DNA of 64,000 nt from NCBI RefSeq assembly GCF_016765655.2, contig NZ_CP086106.1, positions 1,794,501 to 1,858,500 of the forward strand. The letters run 5' to 3'. The translations under genes and the position numbers were made by a program. Below are positions 53,578-62,501 of the stretch, piece by piece; the stretch's first letter is position 1, and the number at the start of each line of letters is the position of its first letter. The DNA is from Skermanella mucosa (GTDB lineage Bacteria > Pseudomonadota > Alphaproteobacteria > Azospirillales > Azospirillaceae). A model generated the notes under the pieces. The model was not told the origin of the DNA, did no database searches, and saw only the letters and a program-made list of their open reading frames with translations.

Positions 53578-54118
53578 TCTTTCCTGCTGAATGCAGACCG
53601 TCAGATCCTCGAAGATGCTCCGGCTGCAGAGAGGTCGCCCCGGGGGCAGCGGCTAAGCTTGGGTCCCGTTCGGCCACCGGGGCACAACGGGCCTTCATCG
53701 CCGCCTTGCGCTGAAGCGGCCTGATCGATCGACGTGCCCCTGCTTCGTCTCGGGACCGATGAACAGCACCCTCTCCGTGGCCCGTGCCCGAAGCCGTTTC
53801 GCACGGAACGAAAGCGGACTGCCGATCCGGTTTTGAAAGCAGGTGCCCGCCCGGTGTCCTGAAGTATCAACACTGATGATGTACATTTGTATGCATGTGT
53901 TGTCTGATCTGTTTAAATATTAAGAATCCAGAAACAAAAAAACAGATTTTTTTCTTGTGTAAAAATTGAATCAGTTCATTCTGATTTGGCAATCAACCCT
54001 CAGAGAACGGCAGACATATTTGACGTTACTCGGTTATGCAGCAGCCTTTAAGGCTGTATGCACGGGTGATTTCTGCGCGCGTCAATCAATAAAACTCCAG
54101 CGGAAGGAACGATTTTCC
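53578..54118. other. Gene-free stretch with an AT-rich island
   Basis: No convincing gene in 541 bp. From about 53865 to 54118 the base composition drops sharply, with poly-A/T tracts (AAACAAAAAAACAG, TTTTTTTC), in contrast to the GC-rich neighbours. A small palindrome AGCCTTTAAGGCT lies at 54043-54055. The region precedes the glycine-rich gene and probably contains its promoter. AT-rich islands ahead of surface or toxin genes often mark foreign DNA or silencing-protein sites; this is inference. Confidence 0.7.
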
Positions 54119-55006
54119 ATGGCATCGGACATTATAATCACCTCGACCCTGCCCCTCATCATCTCGTCTTCAGCGGTTGCCACGGCATACAACAACGTCA
54201 CGCTGGAGGCCGGCGGCTACATCCTCATCAGCATTCCCTGCACTTTCTCGTGCAACACGCTGACCAAGGTCTATTCCGCCAGCGCCGCCGCCACGACCGG
54301 CGAGGAATACACCTCCCAGTACGACATCGTGGTCATTGGTGTGGACGGGGTCGATGGGGCCAACGGCGCCGCGGGTGCAGGCGGCGTCAACGGCTCGAAC
54401 GGAGCCGGAGCTGCCTGCACCGGGGGTGGCTGCTCGGTCGACCATTTCGGCCGCGACGGGACCAACGGCGGCGACGGCAGCAACGGCAACCAAGCCACGA
54501 GCGGCGGCAACGGCGGCGATGCTCCGAACGTCACGCTGAACCTCGGCACCGTTTCCGGCTCGATCAGCGTCATCAATGTCGGGGGCCCCGGCGGCACCGG
54601 CGGCAACGGCGGCAATGGCGGCAACGGGGGTAACGGCGGCAATGGCGGCAACGGCAAGAAATGCTGCGCCGTCACGGCCCGTGGCGGCGACGGCGGCGAC
54701 GGCGGCGACGGCGCGAACGGCGGGGCGGCCGGCAACGGCGGCAATGGCGGCAACGGTTCGCAGGTGACCATCACCTACACCCCCGCCGACGCCACCAGCA
54801 CGGTCAATGGTTCGAACCAGGGCGGCCTCGCCGGTCATCAGGGTGTTCCCGGCGGCGTCGGCCAGGGGGGAGCCGCCGGCAGTGCGGGCAGCAAGGGCGG
54901 CAGCGCCGGCAGCCCCGGCAATCCCGGCACGTCGGTCGGCGCGTCCGGGATCGACGGCATGGCCGGGTCCGCCGGGCGGATGACCATCAACGGCAAGTCG
55001 GTCTGA
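54119..55006 (+). CDS. Glycine-rich (NGG-repeat) probable surface protein
   Basis: A 295-aa protein with a non-repetitive start MASDIIITSTLPLIISSSAV and beta-rich first 85 residues, then about 200 residues of Gly/Asn/Ala repeats. The repeats include GGNGGNGGNGG runs and collagen-like GxxGxx units (AGSPGNPGTS). Cysteine pairs occur at SIPCTFSCN, ACTGGGCS and KCC. There is no classical signal peptide, though the opening could act as a non-canonical export signal. GGAAGGA lies 10 bases upstream of the ATG; a longer TTG start at 53966 is less likely. The composition resembles PGRS-type or collagen-like surface proteins. It lies 92 bp upstream of the RHS toxin gene and may be co-expressed. Confidence 0.72.
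   Translation: MASDIIITSTLPLIISSSAVATAYNNVTLEAGGYILISIPCTFSCNTLTKVYSASAAATTGEEYTSQYDIVVIGVDGVDGANGAAGAGGVNGSNGAGAACTGGGCSVDHFGRDGTNGGDGSNGNQATSGGNGGDAPNVTLNLGTVSGSISVINVGGPGGTGGNGGNGGNGGNGGNGGNGKKCCAVTARGGDGGDGGDGANGGAAGNGGNGGNGSQVTITYTPADATSTVNGSNQGGLAGHQGVPGGVGQGGAAGSAGSKGGSAGSPGNPGTSVGASGIDGMAGSAGRMTINGKSV
54590..54655 (+). repeat. Imperfect 9-bp tandem repeat (GGCGGCAAY) in the glycine-rich gene
   Basis: About seven consecutive 9-base units, each encoding Gly-Gly-Asn or close variants. Slippage here would change the length of the repeat in frame. A shorter run occurs at 54737-54755. Confidence 0.8.
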
Positions 55007-55098
55007 TCCTTGGGTGTCCCGGTCAGCGGGGCGGCGCCATCGGGGCCGCTCCGCGCCGCCGGCCGCTGCCACCCGATCTCCGCCCGCCGAGGTTCGCC

Positions 55099-58000
55099 AT
55101 GGATACCCGCCACTCCCCTTGCTGCCGTCTGCGGACCCTGCTTCGGGGAATCGTCGCCACCCTTTGCCTCGCGGCGATGACCGGTCCCGGCGGTGCGCAG
55201 GTATCCGCCCCGGCGGCGTCCTACCAGCCGGCCGATGCGTTCGGCACCATCGACGCGACGTTCTCGGTCAGCCCCAACGGGTCGGGCGTCTACGCGATGC
55301 CCATCGAGGTGCCGCCCGGGACCAACGGCGTCGAGCCCAGCCTGACCCTGCGCTACGACAGCCAGGCGCCGGACGGGTTGCTCGGCGTGGGGTTCTCGCT
55401 CGACGGGCTTTCCCAGATCACCCGGTGCGCGGCCAACAGGGCCGTGGACGGTTATGACGGCGCCGTCAATATCGACTCGGACGACCGGTTCTGCCTCGAC
55501 GGACAGAGGCTGATCAAGGTTTCGGGCGACGGCGAATATGGTGCCGCCGGTTCGGTCTACCAGACCCAGATGCAGAGCTGGACCCGGGTGACCGCCAACG
55601 GCACCTGCGGGACCGGTCCCTGCTCGTTCACGGCGGTGACCCGGCAGGGCTGGACCATGGGCTTCGGGACGACGCCGGATTCGGCCCTTCCGCTGTCGGG
55701 CAGGTCGGAGAAGTATTCCTGGCAGGTCGCGACGATCACCGATCTCAACGGCAACGCCATCGACTTCTTCTACACGCTCAATCAGAACACGAACCAGAGC
55801 TATCCCGACCGGATCGAGTACACGAGGAACGACTCCGCCGGTCGGCAGGCCCAGCGCAAGATCGTCTTCGGCTATCAGAACCGGTCCAGTTGGCCGAACA
55901 AGTACAAGGCCGGCTTGCTGTTCAAGACGGACAAGACCCTGACGACCATAACGACTGAAGTGTCCGGCGCGACCGTCCTGACCTACACCCTGTCCTACGG
56001 GACAGGAGCGACCGGGCGGCCGGTCGTCTCGCAGGTCCGGAAATGCTCGGGCTCGGGCGACTGCCTGCCGGCGACCGCGTTCTCGTGGTCGACCTCCGCC
56101 AACCAGGTGTCGTCCGCCAATACCCGCGCCAACGGACAGCTCAATTCGAACACGTTCTGCGCGGGCAGCGGCGGGCGGTGGTCATGGTCGGACTTCAACG
56201 GCGACGGCATGCTGGACGCGACCTGCGTCGATGCGTCGGGCGCCCAGTACGCGCTCGTCTCCGACGGCAGCTATCTCAAGACCCCGAACAGTCAGGCGAG
56301 CGGACTGCTCACTTCGGTCAAATGGTGTACCGGATCGCAGGACATCAGCGTCTGGCCCGACTTCAACGGCGACCAGATGGCGGACTCCGCCTGCATCGCC
56401 GCGGACGGTTCGGTCAGCGTGCTCAAATCGGACGGCAAGTACCTGTCCACGGTCAACAGCCAGGCCACCGGGCTGGTCCGGTCGCAGTGGTGCCCGGCTT
56501 CCTCCTGCCGGGCGATGGTCGGCAATTTCGACAATGACGGGCGCGCCGATTTCCTGTGCAGTTGCGACAGCGGCACCCAGATGGTGATGGTCAGCGACGG
56601 GAAATCGGTCTCGACGCCGAACGGCAATGCCAACGGCACCGTCCTGACCGGCTGGTGCGCCAATCCGGCATCGCACCGGCTGACCGCCGATTTCAATGAT
56701 GACGGCAAGGCCGACCTGATCTGCGCGGCGCCGGGCGGGAACATCTCGGTCCAGGTCGCCAACTCGACCTCCACCGCATTGAAGAGCCCCAACAACGACG
56801 CCGCCGGAGCCGTCGTGTCGGGCTGGTGCGGCGGTTCGGGCCAGTCGCTTTCGACGGTGGACTTCAACCGCGACGGCAACGACGATCTTTATTGCCGGGG
56901 CACCGACGGCAGCCACAGGATACTTCTCTCCACCGCGACCACCGTGAAGCCTCCGGCCGGCGCGTCGGCCGACGGGCTGCTGCTGACCGGCTGGTGTGCC
57001 GGCAGCACCGCATCGGTGAGCTGGAACGATTTCAACGGCGACGGCCTGCCCGATCTCCTGTGCAGCGACCAGAGCGGCACTCAGTCGGTGAAGCTTTCCA
57101 CCGGAACCCAACTCAAGGACGCCACCAATTCCTCCGGGGGAGTGGTCGCCACCGGCTATTGCTCGGGCGCCGGCTCGACCGGGGGACTGGGCGACTTCAA
57201 CGGCGACGGGTACGCCGACCTGCTCTGCCGTCAGGACAGCGGCATCCAGTCGGCGATGGTGCGGAAGGCCCCGTTCAACGATCTGGTCACGGGGGTCACC
57301 AACGGCCTCGGCGGCGGCGTCGATATCGCCTACAGCCCGATCACGGACCCGAGCGTCTATACCCGCACCACCGCGACCGACTATCCGGACCTGACCGTCG
57401 AGAGCCAGCTCCAGGTCGTCAAGACCTACACGCGCCGCGACGGCCGGGGATGGTCGACGACCTACCGGAACGAATACACCAACCTGATGACCGACCTCGA
57501 CCAGGGCCAGTGGCTCGGCTTCGAGACGCTCACGGTCATCGAGGAGGCCACCGGCCGCAAGATGACCAACCGGATGGCGCAGGAGTTTCCGCAACAGGGC
57601 TTCGTGACCCAGACCGACGGATACGATGGGTCGGGCGCGCTGTTTCAGACCACCGTCCATTCCCCGGTCACAATCGAGCCCTATCCCGGCGTCTACCAGG
57701 TCCTGAACCGGAAGACCGTCCGTACCTTCTACCAGGATGGCGGCGTGGCCTACACGACCGAGGACGACTACGAATACGACGGCTACGGCAACCTGGTCTT
57801 CCATGCCGGCCTCGGAGACCCGACGAGGGCCGAACAGGCGGTCTACGACTGCTCGACCTTCGAGAACGATCCCGCCGCTTGGCGGCTCGGATACCTGACC
57901 GCGACCAAGACCACCGGAAGCGAAAGCTCCTGCCGCGATTTCCTGGCGGCGGCCGAACCCGCCTGGACCGCCGGGGCCGACCTGAGCCTCGCGCGGATCG

Positions 58001-61000
58001 GCTACGACGCCCGCTACAACGTGACATCCCAGGCCGACTGGGACGACGTCAATGCCGTCTGGGTCACCTCGGCGATGACCTATGACGGCTTCGGCAACGT
58101 GATCACCACGACGGATCCGGCGGGCAACACGACCATCGTCACGTACGACGCCGATTACCAGACCTTCCCCGCGACCAGCACGTCCCCTCCGACCGCCAAT
58201 GCCGGGCCGCTCGTCACGGCGACGGCCTACGATGCCGCGTTCGGTGTCCAGACCTCCATGACCGACCCCAACGGCAGGGTCTTCTCGGTCGTGCTGGACA
58301 GCCTCGGGCGGCAGGTGAAGTCCTATGGTCCCGACGAGAGCGGCGCCAGCTCCGATCCGGTGCAGTTGTCGGCGGTGTCCTTCAGCGAGGACGGGGACGG
58401 CATCTACACCGAGACGCGGCGGCGGCGCGACTGGTCCAACGGCGACACCGCCACCTGGGCGTGGCAGCGCGACTATATCGACGGGTTGAACCGGCCTACC
58501 CAGACCGTCCAGGGAGGCGAGACCACCGAAACGTCGATCGTCACCGGCACGCAGTACGACACCTCCGGCCGTCCGTACAAGGTGTCGCCGCCGCGTTTCC
58601 GGAACGCCGCTCCCAGTTGGGCGGAGGTCGAGTACGACAGCCTGAACCGGCCGATCCTGGAGACCCTGCCCGACGGGACCCGGACGGAAACCGCCTACGG
58701 CCAGGGCGGGCTTCTGGTGACGGTCACGGTCGGTGCCGGTACGCCCGACGCGCGGACGAGCCAGGCAACCCTCGACACGCGCAGCAACGTCCTGAAGCGG
58801 GTGGACCCCAATCAGGCGGTCACGACCAGCAGCTACGACCCGATCGGACGCATGACATCGACGACCGGGCCGGTCGGGAACGTCACGCGGAACAGCTATG
58901 ACTCTCTCGGCCACCTGATCGCCCAGGCCGACGCCGATGCCGGCTCGCAGACCTGGACTTATGACGGTGCCGGCCGGATGGTCGGCTCGGTGGATGGTTC
59001 GGGCAATCGGACGACGCTTGTTTACGACAGCCTCGGCCGGATCACGTCGCGGGCCGTGGCGTCGGCCGACGGCGGGGCCACCGTCACCACCACGCTGGAT
59101 TACGACCAGTCGGCGTCCGCCAACGGCAAGGGGCGGCTGACCACCGTGACGCGGCCGGACTCGGTCGAGACGTTCGGCTACTCGGATTACGGCCTCGTCG
59201 GTTCGGAAGTCCTGACCCTGGCGGGCTCGACCTTTTCCCTGGCGACGAGCTACGATCCGCTCGGCCAGCCGATCGACATGACCCACCCCGACGGATCGGT
59301 GACCCGCAACGCCTACGACATCCTTCAGCGGATATCGTCCGTGGCTTTCCGGGACGTCGGGGAGACCGCGTTCACGACCTATGGAAGCTATCCCGGCTAC
59401 ACCGCCCTGAACCAGCCGACGTCGATCGCCTACAACAATGGCCTGACGACGACCAACGCCTTCTATCCCTATGAAACGGGGATGGGCAGGCTCCAGAGCT
59501 TTTCGCTGGCTTCCGGCGGCGCGACGGACGCCTTCTCCGCCGACTTCACCTGGAACGCGTTCGGCCAGCTCACGCAAGTCGCCCGGAAGCGCGACGGTGC
59601 CACGACCGGGAGCACCGGCTATACCTACGAAGACACCGGCTGGCTCAGCCAAGCGGCGGGCTCCAGCGGCACCTTCGCCTTCTCCTACGACCTGGCCGGC
59701 AACATCGCGCTGAAGGACGGCGTGACCTATGCCCGCACGCCGAACACCAACAGGCTCGCCTCCGCCAGCAACGGGCTGACGGCCGCCTTCGACGGCAACG
59801 GTGCCATGACGGCGCGGGTTCTCGACAAGCAGGCATGGTGCTACCGGTACGATCCGGAGGCGAACCTGGCGACGGTCCTCAGCGGCCAGGCCGACGGCAC
59901 GGCCGATGGCGCCTGCGCCGATACCTCCGGCTATTCGACCGTCGCGCAGGCGTCCTACGACGCGAGCGGACGCCGCCTGGTCAGGACCGATCCGGACGGG
60001 ACGGTGAACCTCTACGTCTCCACCGATTTCGAGGAACTGCGCCGGGACGGGCAGGTCTACCAGACCCGCTACCTGGTTGGCCCGGAAGGCCGTTTCGCCG
60101 CCCTGACCCGGCAGGTCACGCCCGCGGAAGAGGCCGGCGCCGCGGCATCGGCCGGCGGCGGCTATCCGACGCCGGGGATCTATTTCACCTTCGGGGACCA
60201 GGTGGACAGCACCTTCCTGGTGACCGACGCCGCCGGCAAGGAGGTGGCGCAGGTCGGCTATCGGCCGTTCGGGACGATCGACCCGTCCGTCACCACCGGG
60301 GCCGACAATTTCCGCGTCAAGTTCGGCGGGAAGGAGCTGGACGAAAATACCGACCTGTACTACTTCCTCTCGCGTTACTACAGCGACGAGCTGGGGCAGT
60401 TCACCAAGCCCGATCCGGCGCGGCAGTTCTCCAGCCCCTATCTGTACGCCGCCAACGATCCGCAATCGCTGACCGATCCGGACGGGGAATTCGTCGAGCT
60501 GGTGGTGCTGGCGGTCGGCGTGGCGGCCGGGGCCTATTTCGGCGGCTCGGCTGCCGACCATAGCTACAATCCGGCGGACTGGAACTGGCACAGCGCCCGA
60601 ACCTACGAGGGCCTGTTCGCCGGCGCCGCGATCGGAGCGGTCGGGGCCGAGGTCGGCGCCGCTTTCGCCGAGGCCGGGGTGGCTCCCGCGATCCTCGGCG
60701 GCATGCTGCTGGGCGGCACCGAGAACGCCGCCTATGCCGGGATCGCCAACGAACCGCCGGAGGGCATCGCCATGGCGGCCCTGACCGGCGCCGTGCTGGG
60801 CGGCGTGACCGAGGGGGTGTTGGCCGGGGGCGGCGCGATGATGGCGGAGGCCGGCAGCCGGATGGCCGGCCGCGGCTACTCCAGGCTCGAAAGCGCCGCC
60901 GACGTCGATGCTCCCGAGGGAGCCGCCTGGGAGGGGCAGGGACCCTGCGCCAGCTTCTCCGCGGGGACCCTGGTGGCCACCACGGAGGGCACCGTGCCGG

Positions 61001-61944
61001 TCGAGCAGATCCGGCCGGGAAGCTACGTGCTGTCCCGGGGCGCCGAGGGGGAGTCCGCCGAGCCCAGGCTCGTCCTGCGCACCTACCGGCGCATGGCGGA
61101 CGACGCCGTCCGGTTCACGGCTGGGGATACCGTCATTCGGACCACCGCCCAGCATCCGTTCTGGGTGGAGGGCAAGGGCTGGACCGTGGCGGGGGCGCTC
61201 GCGGCCGGCGACGTCCTGGCGACCCTGGAGGCCGGCGGCGCCGCGGTCGAGCGGGTTGAAAAGGCGTCCGCCCCGGAGCCGGTCTACAACTTCGCCGTCA
61301 GCGGCAGCCAGTCCTACTTCGTTTCCGGCCTGAAGCTCTGGGCGCACAATGCGCCGTCGAAATCCTGTGCCGTGGCCGGAAAGCCGAAAGCCTTCAAGGC
61401 GGCCGGGAATGCGAAGCACACGGCAGGTGCCCCGGCCGCCACCGGCAACGGCCGGGGTTTGACCCTGGAAGCGCTTTCGGCGCCGAAGGCGAAGACCTAC
61501 TTCAACGTCAAGACGGGCATCAAGGAGACGCTCTACCACGACTACGTATTGTCGGTGAGCAAGTCCAGCTACGGCGAGGCGGCCGAACACATGCGGCACT
61601 ATATCGAGGTCCAGAAAGGCGTTCCGGTCTGGTCCGTCGAGCGCACCGGCGCGAAGGTCAGGAGGAAGTTCGCGCTGAAGGGCATTCCGACGAAGCCCAA
61701 GCTGGACCGTGACGAGATCCCGATGGCGATGTTCCAGCAGGGCGGCGGAAACGGCAGCTATCTCAGCTCGGTCCGGCACATCGACGTCAGTTCGAACAGG
61801 TCCCTGGGGTCGGCGATCGGCCATGCCCTGAAGGGGTTGCCGAACCAGACGCGCGTCCTGATCCGCATGGTGGCCTACCGGCGCCACCGCTCCGCCGCGG
61901 GGATGGCGGCGCCTCGTCCGCGCCGCCGGTTCCGGGCCGCCTGA
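55099..61944 (+). CDS. Secreted SpvB/RHS polymorphic toxin with Hint domain and NucA/NucB-type DNase tip
   Basis: A 2281-aa protein. Domain order: signal peptide (LLRGIVATLCLAAMTGPGGA, residues 12-34), SpvB-type domain (FGTIDATFSVSPNGSGVYAM, LLGVGFSLDGLSQITRC; about 45-300), seven FG-GAP-like DFNxDG repeats (about 355-715), RHS/YD repeats (YDGFGNVITTTDPAGNTT and many more; about 800-1700), RHS core end (YYFLSRYYSDELGQFTKPDP, then YAANDPQSLTDPDGE), a Gly/Ala-rich membrane-like stretch, a Hint domain (residues 1950-2084) and a C-terminal tip. The tip contains VERTGAKVRRKFALKGIPTK, RDEIPMAMF, VRHIDVSSNRSLGSAIGHAL, matching NucA/NucB deoxyribonucleases. The RHS shell would encapsulate the tip, the Hint domain would release it, and the DNase would kill rivals. 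A short basic tail after the DNase is unusual. The start at 55099 is chosen for the signal peptide; the frame is open upstream inside the glycine-rich gene. Confidence 0.92.
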   Translation: MDTRHSPCCRLRTLLRGIVATLCLAAMTGPGGAQVSAPAASYQPADAFGTIDATFSVSPNGSGVYAMPIEVPPGTNGVEPSLTLRYDSQAPDGLLGVGFSLDGLSQITRCAANRAVDGYDGAVNIDSDDRFCLDGQRLIKVSGDGEYGAAGSVYQTQMQSWTRVTANGTCGTGPCSFTAVTRQGWTMGFGTTPDSALPLSGRSEKYSWQVATITDLNGNAIDFFYTLNQNTNQSYPDRIEYTRNDSAGRQAQRKIVFGYQNRSSWPNKYKAGLLFKTDKTLTTITTEVSGATVLTYTLSYGTGATGRPVVSQVRKCSGSGDCLPATAFSWSTSANQVSSANTRANGQLNSNTFCAGSGGRWSWSDFNGDGMLDATCVDASGAQYALVSDGSYLKTPNSQASGLLTSVKWCTGSQDISVWPDFNGDQMADSACIAADGSVSVLKSDGKYLSTVNSQATGLVRSQWCPASSCRAMVGNFDNDGRADFLCSCDSGTQMVMVSDGKSVSTPNGNANGTVLTGWCANPASHRLTADFNDDGKADLICAAPGGNISVQVANSTSTALKSPNNDAAGAVVSGWCGGSGQSLSTVDFNRDGNDDLYCRGTDGSHRILLSTATTVKPPAGASADGLLLTGWCAGSTASVSWNDFNGDGLPDLLCSDQSGTQSVKLSTGTQLKDATNSSGGVVATGYCSGAGSTGGLGDFNGDGYADLLCRQDSGIQSAMVRKAPFNDLVTGVTNGLGGGVDIAYSPITDPSVYTRTTATDYPDLTVESQLQVVKTYTRRDGRGWSTTYRNEYTNLMTDLDQGQWLGFETLTVIEEATGRKMTNRMAQEFPQQGFVTQTDGYDGSGALFQTTVHSPVTIEPYPGVYQVLNRKTVRTFYQDGGVAYTTEDDYEYDGYGNLVFHAGLGDPTRAEQAVYDCSTFENDPAAWRLGYLTATKTTGSESSCRDFLAAAEPAWTAGADLSLARIGYDARYNVTSQADWDDVNAVWVTSAMTYDGFGNVITTTDPAGNTTIVTYDADYQTFPATSTSPPTANAGPLVTATAYDAAFGVQTSMTDPNGRVFSVVLDSLGRQVKSYGPDESGASSDPVQLSAVSFSEDGDGIYTETRRRRDWSNGDTATWAWQRDYIDGLNRPTQTVQGGETTETSIVTGTQYDTSGRPYKVSPPRFRNAAPSWAEVEYDSLNRPILETLPDGTRTETAYGQGGLLVTVTVGAGTPDARTSQATLDTRSNVLKRVDPNQAVTTSSYDPIGRMTSTTGPVGNVTRNSYDSLGHLIAQADADAGSQTWTYDGAGRMVGSVDGSGNRTTLVYDSLGRITSRAVASADGGATVTTTLDYDQSASANGKGRLTTVTRPDSVETFGYSDYGLVGSEVLTLAGSTFSLATSYDPLGQPIDMTHPDGSVTRNAYDILQRISSVAFRDVGETAFTTYGSYPGYTALNQPTSIAYNNGLTTTNAFYPYETGMGRLQSFSLASGGATDAFSADFTWNAFGQLTQVARKRDGATTGSTGYTYEDTGWLSQAAGSSGTFAFSYDLAGNIALKDGVTYARTPNTNRLASASNGLTAAFDGNGAMTARVLDKQAWCYRYDPEANLATVLSGQADGTADGACADTSGYSTVAQASYDASGRRLVRTDPDGTVNLYVSTDFEELRRDGQVYQTRYLVGPEGRFAALTRQVTPAEEAGAAASAGGGYPTPGIYFTFGDQVDSTFLVTDAAGKEVAQVGYRPFGTIDPSVTTGADNFRVKFGGKELDENTDLYYFLSRYYSDELGQFTKPDPARQFSSPYLYAANDPQSLTDPDGEFVELVVLAVGVAAGAYFGGSAADHSYNPADWNWHSARTYEGLFAGAAIGAVGAEVGAAFAEAGVAPAILGGMLLGGTENAAYAGIANEPPEGIAMAALTGAVLGGVTEGVLAGGGAMMAEAGSRMAGRGYSRLESAADVDAPEGAAWEGQGPCASFSAGTLVATTEGTVPVEQIRPGSYVLSRGAEGESAEPRLVLRTYRRMADDAVRFTAGDTVIRTTAQHPFWVEGKGWTVAGALAAGDVLATLEAGGAAVERVEKASAPEPVYNFAVSGSQSYFVSGLKLWAHNAPSKSCAVAGKPKAFKAAGNAKHTAGAPAATGNGRGLTLEALSAPKAKTYFNVKTGIKETLYHDYVLSVSKSSYGEAAEHMRHYIEVQKGVPVWSVERTGAKVRRKFALKGIPTKPKLDRDEIPMAMFQQGGGNGSYLSSVRHIDVSSNRSLGSAIGHALKGLPNQTRVLIRMVAYRRHRSAAGMAAPRPRRRFRAA
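56150..57265 (+). repeat. Seven FG-GAP-like repeats with paired cysteines inside the RHS toxin
   Basis: Seven units of about 50 codons each contain a Ca-binding-like D-F-N-x-D-G core (DFNGDGMLDATC, DFNGDQMADSAC, NFDNDGRADFLC, DFNDDGKADLIC, DFNRDGNDDLYC, DFNGDGLPDLLC, DFNGDGYADLLC). Each ends in Cys, preceded by another Cys in a WC or similar motif. They are protein-level repeats with diverged DNA and suggest a disulfide-pinned beta-propeller outside the cell. Confidence 0.85.
60946..61350 (+). other. Hint (intein-like) domain of the toxin
   Basis: Runs from Cys1950 (CASFSAGTLVATTEGTVPVE) to Asn2084 (GLKLWAHN), with a TAQHPFWVEGKGW block (TxxH). After AHN comes Ala rather than Cys/Ser/Thr, so splicing is not expected. 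The domain should act as an autoprotease releasing the C-terminal toxin, as in other polymorphic toxins. Confidence 0.88.
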
Positions 61945-61946
61945 CC

Positions 61947-62489
61947 ATGGGCGAATCGATGCCCGACGACGCGTCCGAAGCCGGCTGGGACGATCACCGG
62001 CGGGCGTTCGGCGACATGCTCGGCCTCGGCGGCCCCGTGCCGGACGCGGTCCTGCGGGCGGCGCTTTACGACGGGCCCTATGCCCAGCGCCTGTTCGCCG
62101 CCCGGAAGGGCGACCCGCGGCATCTGCGCAGGCTGCTAGACGATCCGCCGGAGGTCGAGGAGGTCGCGGCGAAGTCGCCCCAGGCGAGGCAGGCGAGGCT
62201 GGTCCGCCGGGCCGCCAACGCCCTGGCGCTATGGGCCAGCGACCTGTTCGCCACCGTGGACGACGATACGCTGCGGCGTCGGCGCGACGCCTGCGCCGCG
62301 TGCGAGCACGCCACCCGTCCGCCCGACCTGCTGGTCTACCGGCTGGCCGGCGGGCTGGAGCAGACGATCTGCGAGCTGTGCGGCTGCAACCTGATCCTGA
62401 AGACCCGCCTTCCGGAGGCAAGCTGCCCGGCGCTCCATCCGAACCGGCCCGGCCTTACCCGCTGGGAGGAGCCGATCGGCGGCGCCTGA
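61947..62489 (+). CDS. Cys-cluster protein adjacent to the toxin (candidate immunity protein)
   Basis: A 180-aa protein whose ATG is 2 bp after the toxin stop codon, so the two are almost certainly co-transcribed. The first 110 residues are helical (AVLRAALYDGPYAQRLFAAR; ARQARLVRRAANALALWASD). The C-terminal part holds a zinc-ribbon-like cluster: CAACEH, then ICELCGCNLILKTRLPEASCP. Similar Cys clusters occur in small phage and bacterial proteins of unknown function. Position directly behind the DNase tip is where an immunity gene is expected, but this family is not an established immunity family to my knowledge, so the role is inference. An alternative start lies four codons in (MPDDASE). Confidence 0.8.
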   Translation: MGESMPDDASEAGWDDHRRAFGDMLGLGGPVPDAVLRAALYDGPYAQRLFAARKGDPRHLRRLLDDPPEVEEVAAKSPQARQARLVRRAANALALWASDLFATVDDDTLRRRRDACAACEHATRPPDLLVYRLAGGLEQTICELCGCNLILKTRLPEASCPALHPNRPGLTRWEEPIGGA

Positions 62490-62501
62490 TCCGGCCCTGG
62501 G

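Noticed and set aside
53966-54118. A TTG start extending the glycine-rich protein by 51 residues
   Set aside because: The extension lies in the AT-rich island, has no Shine-Dalgarno, and its translation does not look like a signal peptide.
53865-54118. A replication origin in the AT-rich island
   Set aside because: No DnaA-box cluster, dnaA, dnaN or rep gene accompanies it.
54590-54755. Regular short repeats that might suggest a CRISPR array
   Set aside because: The units are 9 bp, in frame, encode Gly-Gly-Asn and have no spacers.
56182-62421. A 2079-codon open frame on the minus strand opposite the RHS toxin gene
   Set aside because: It is antisense to a gene with clear signal peptide, RHS, Hint and nuclease domains; its translation is low-complexity Arg/Gly/Val-rich and arises from the high GC codon bias.
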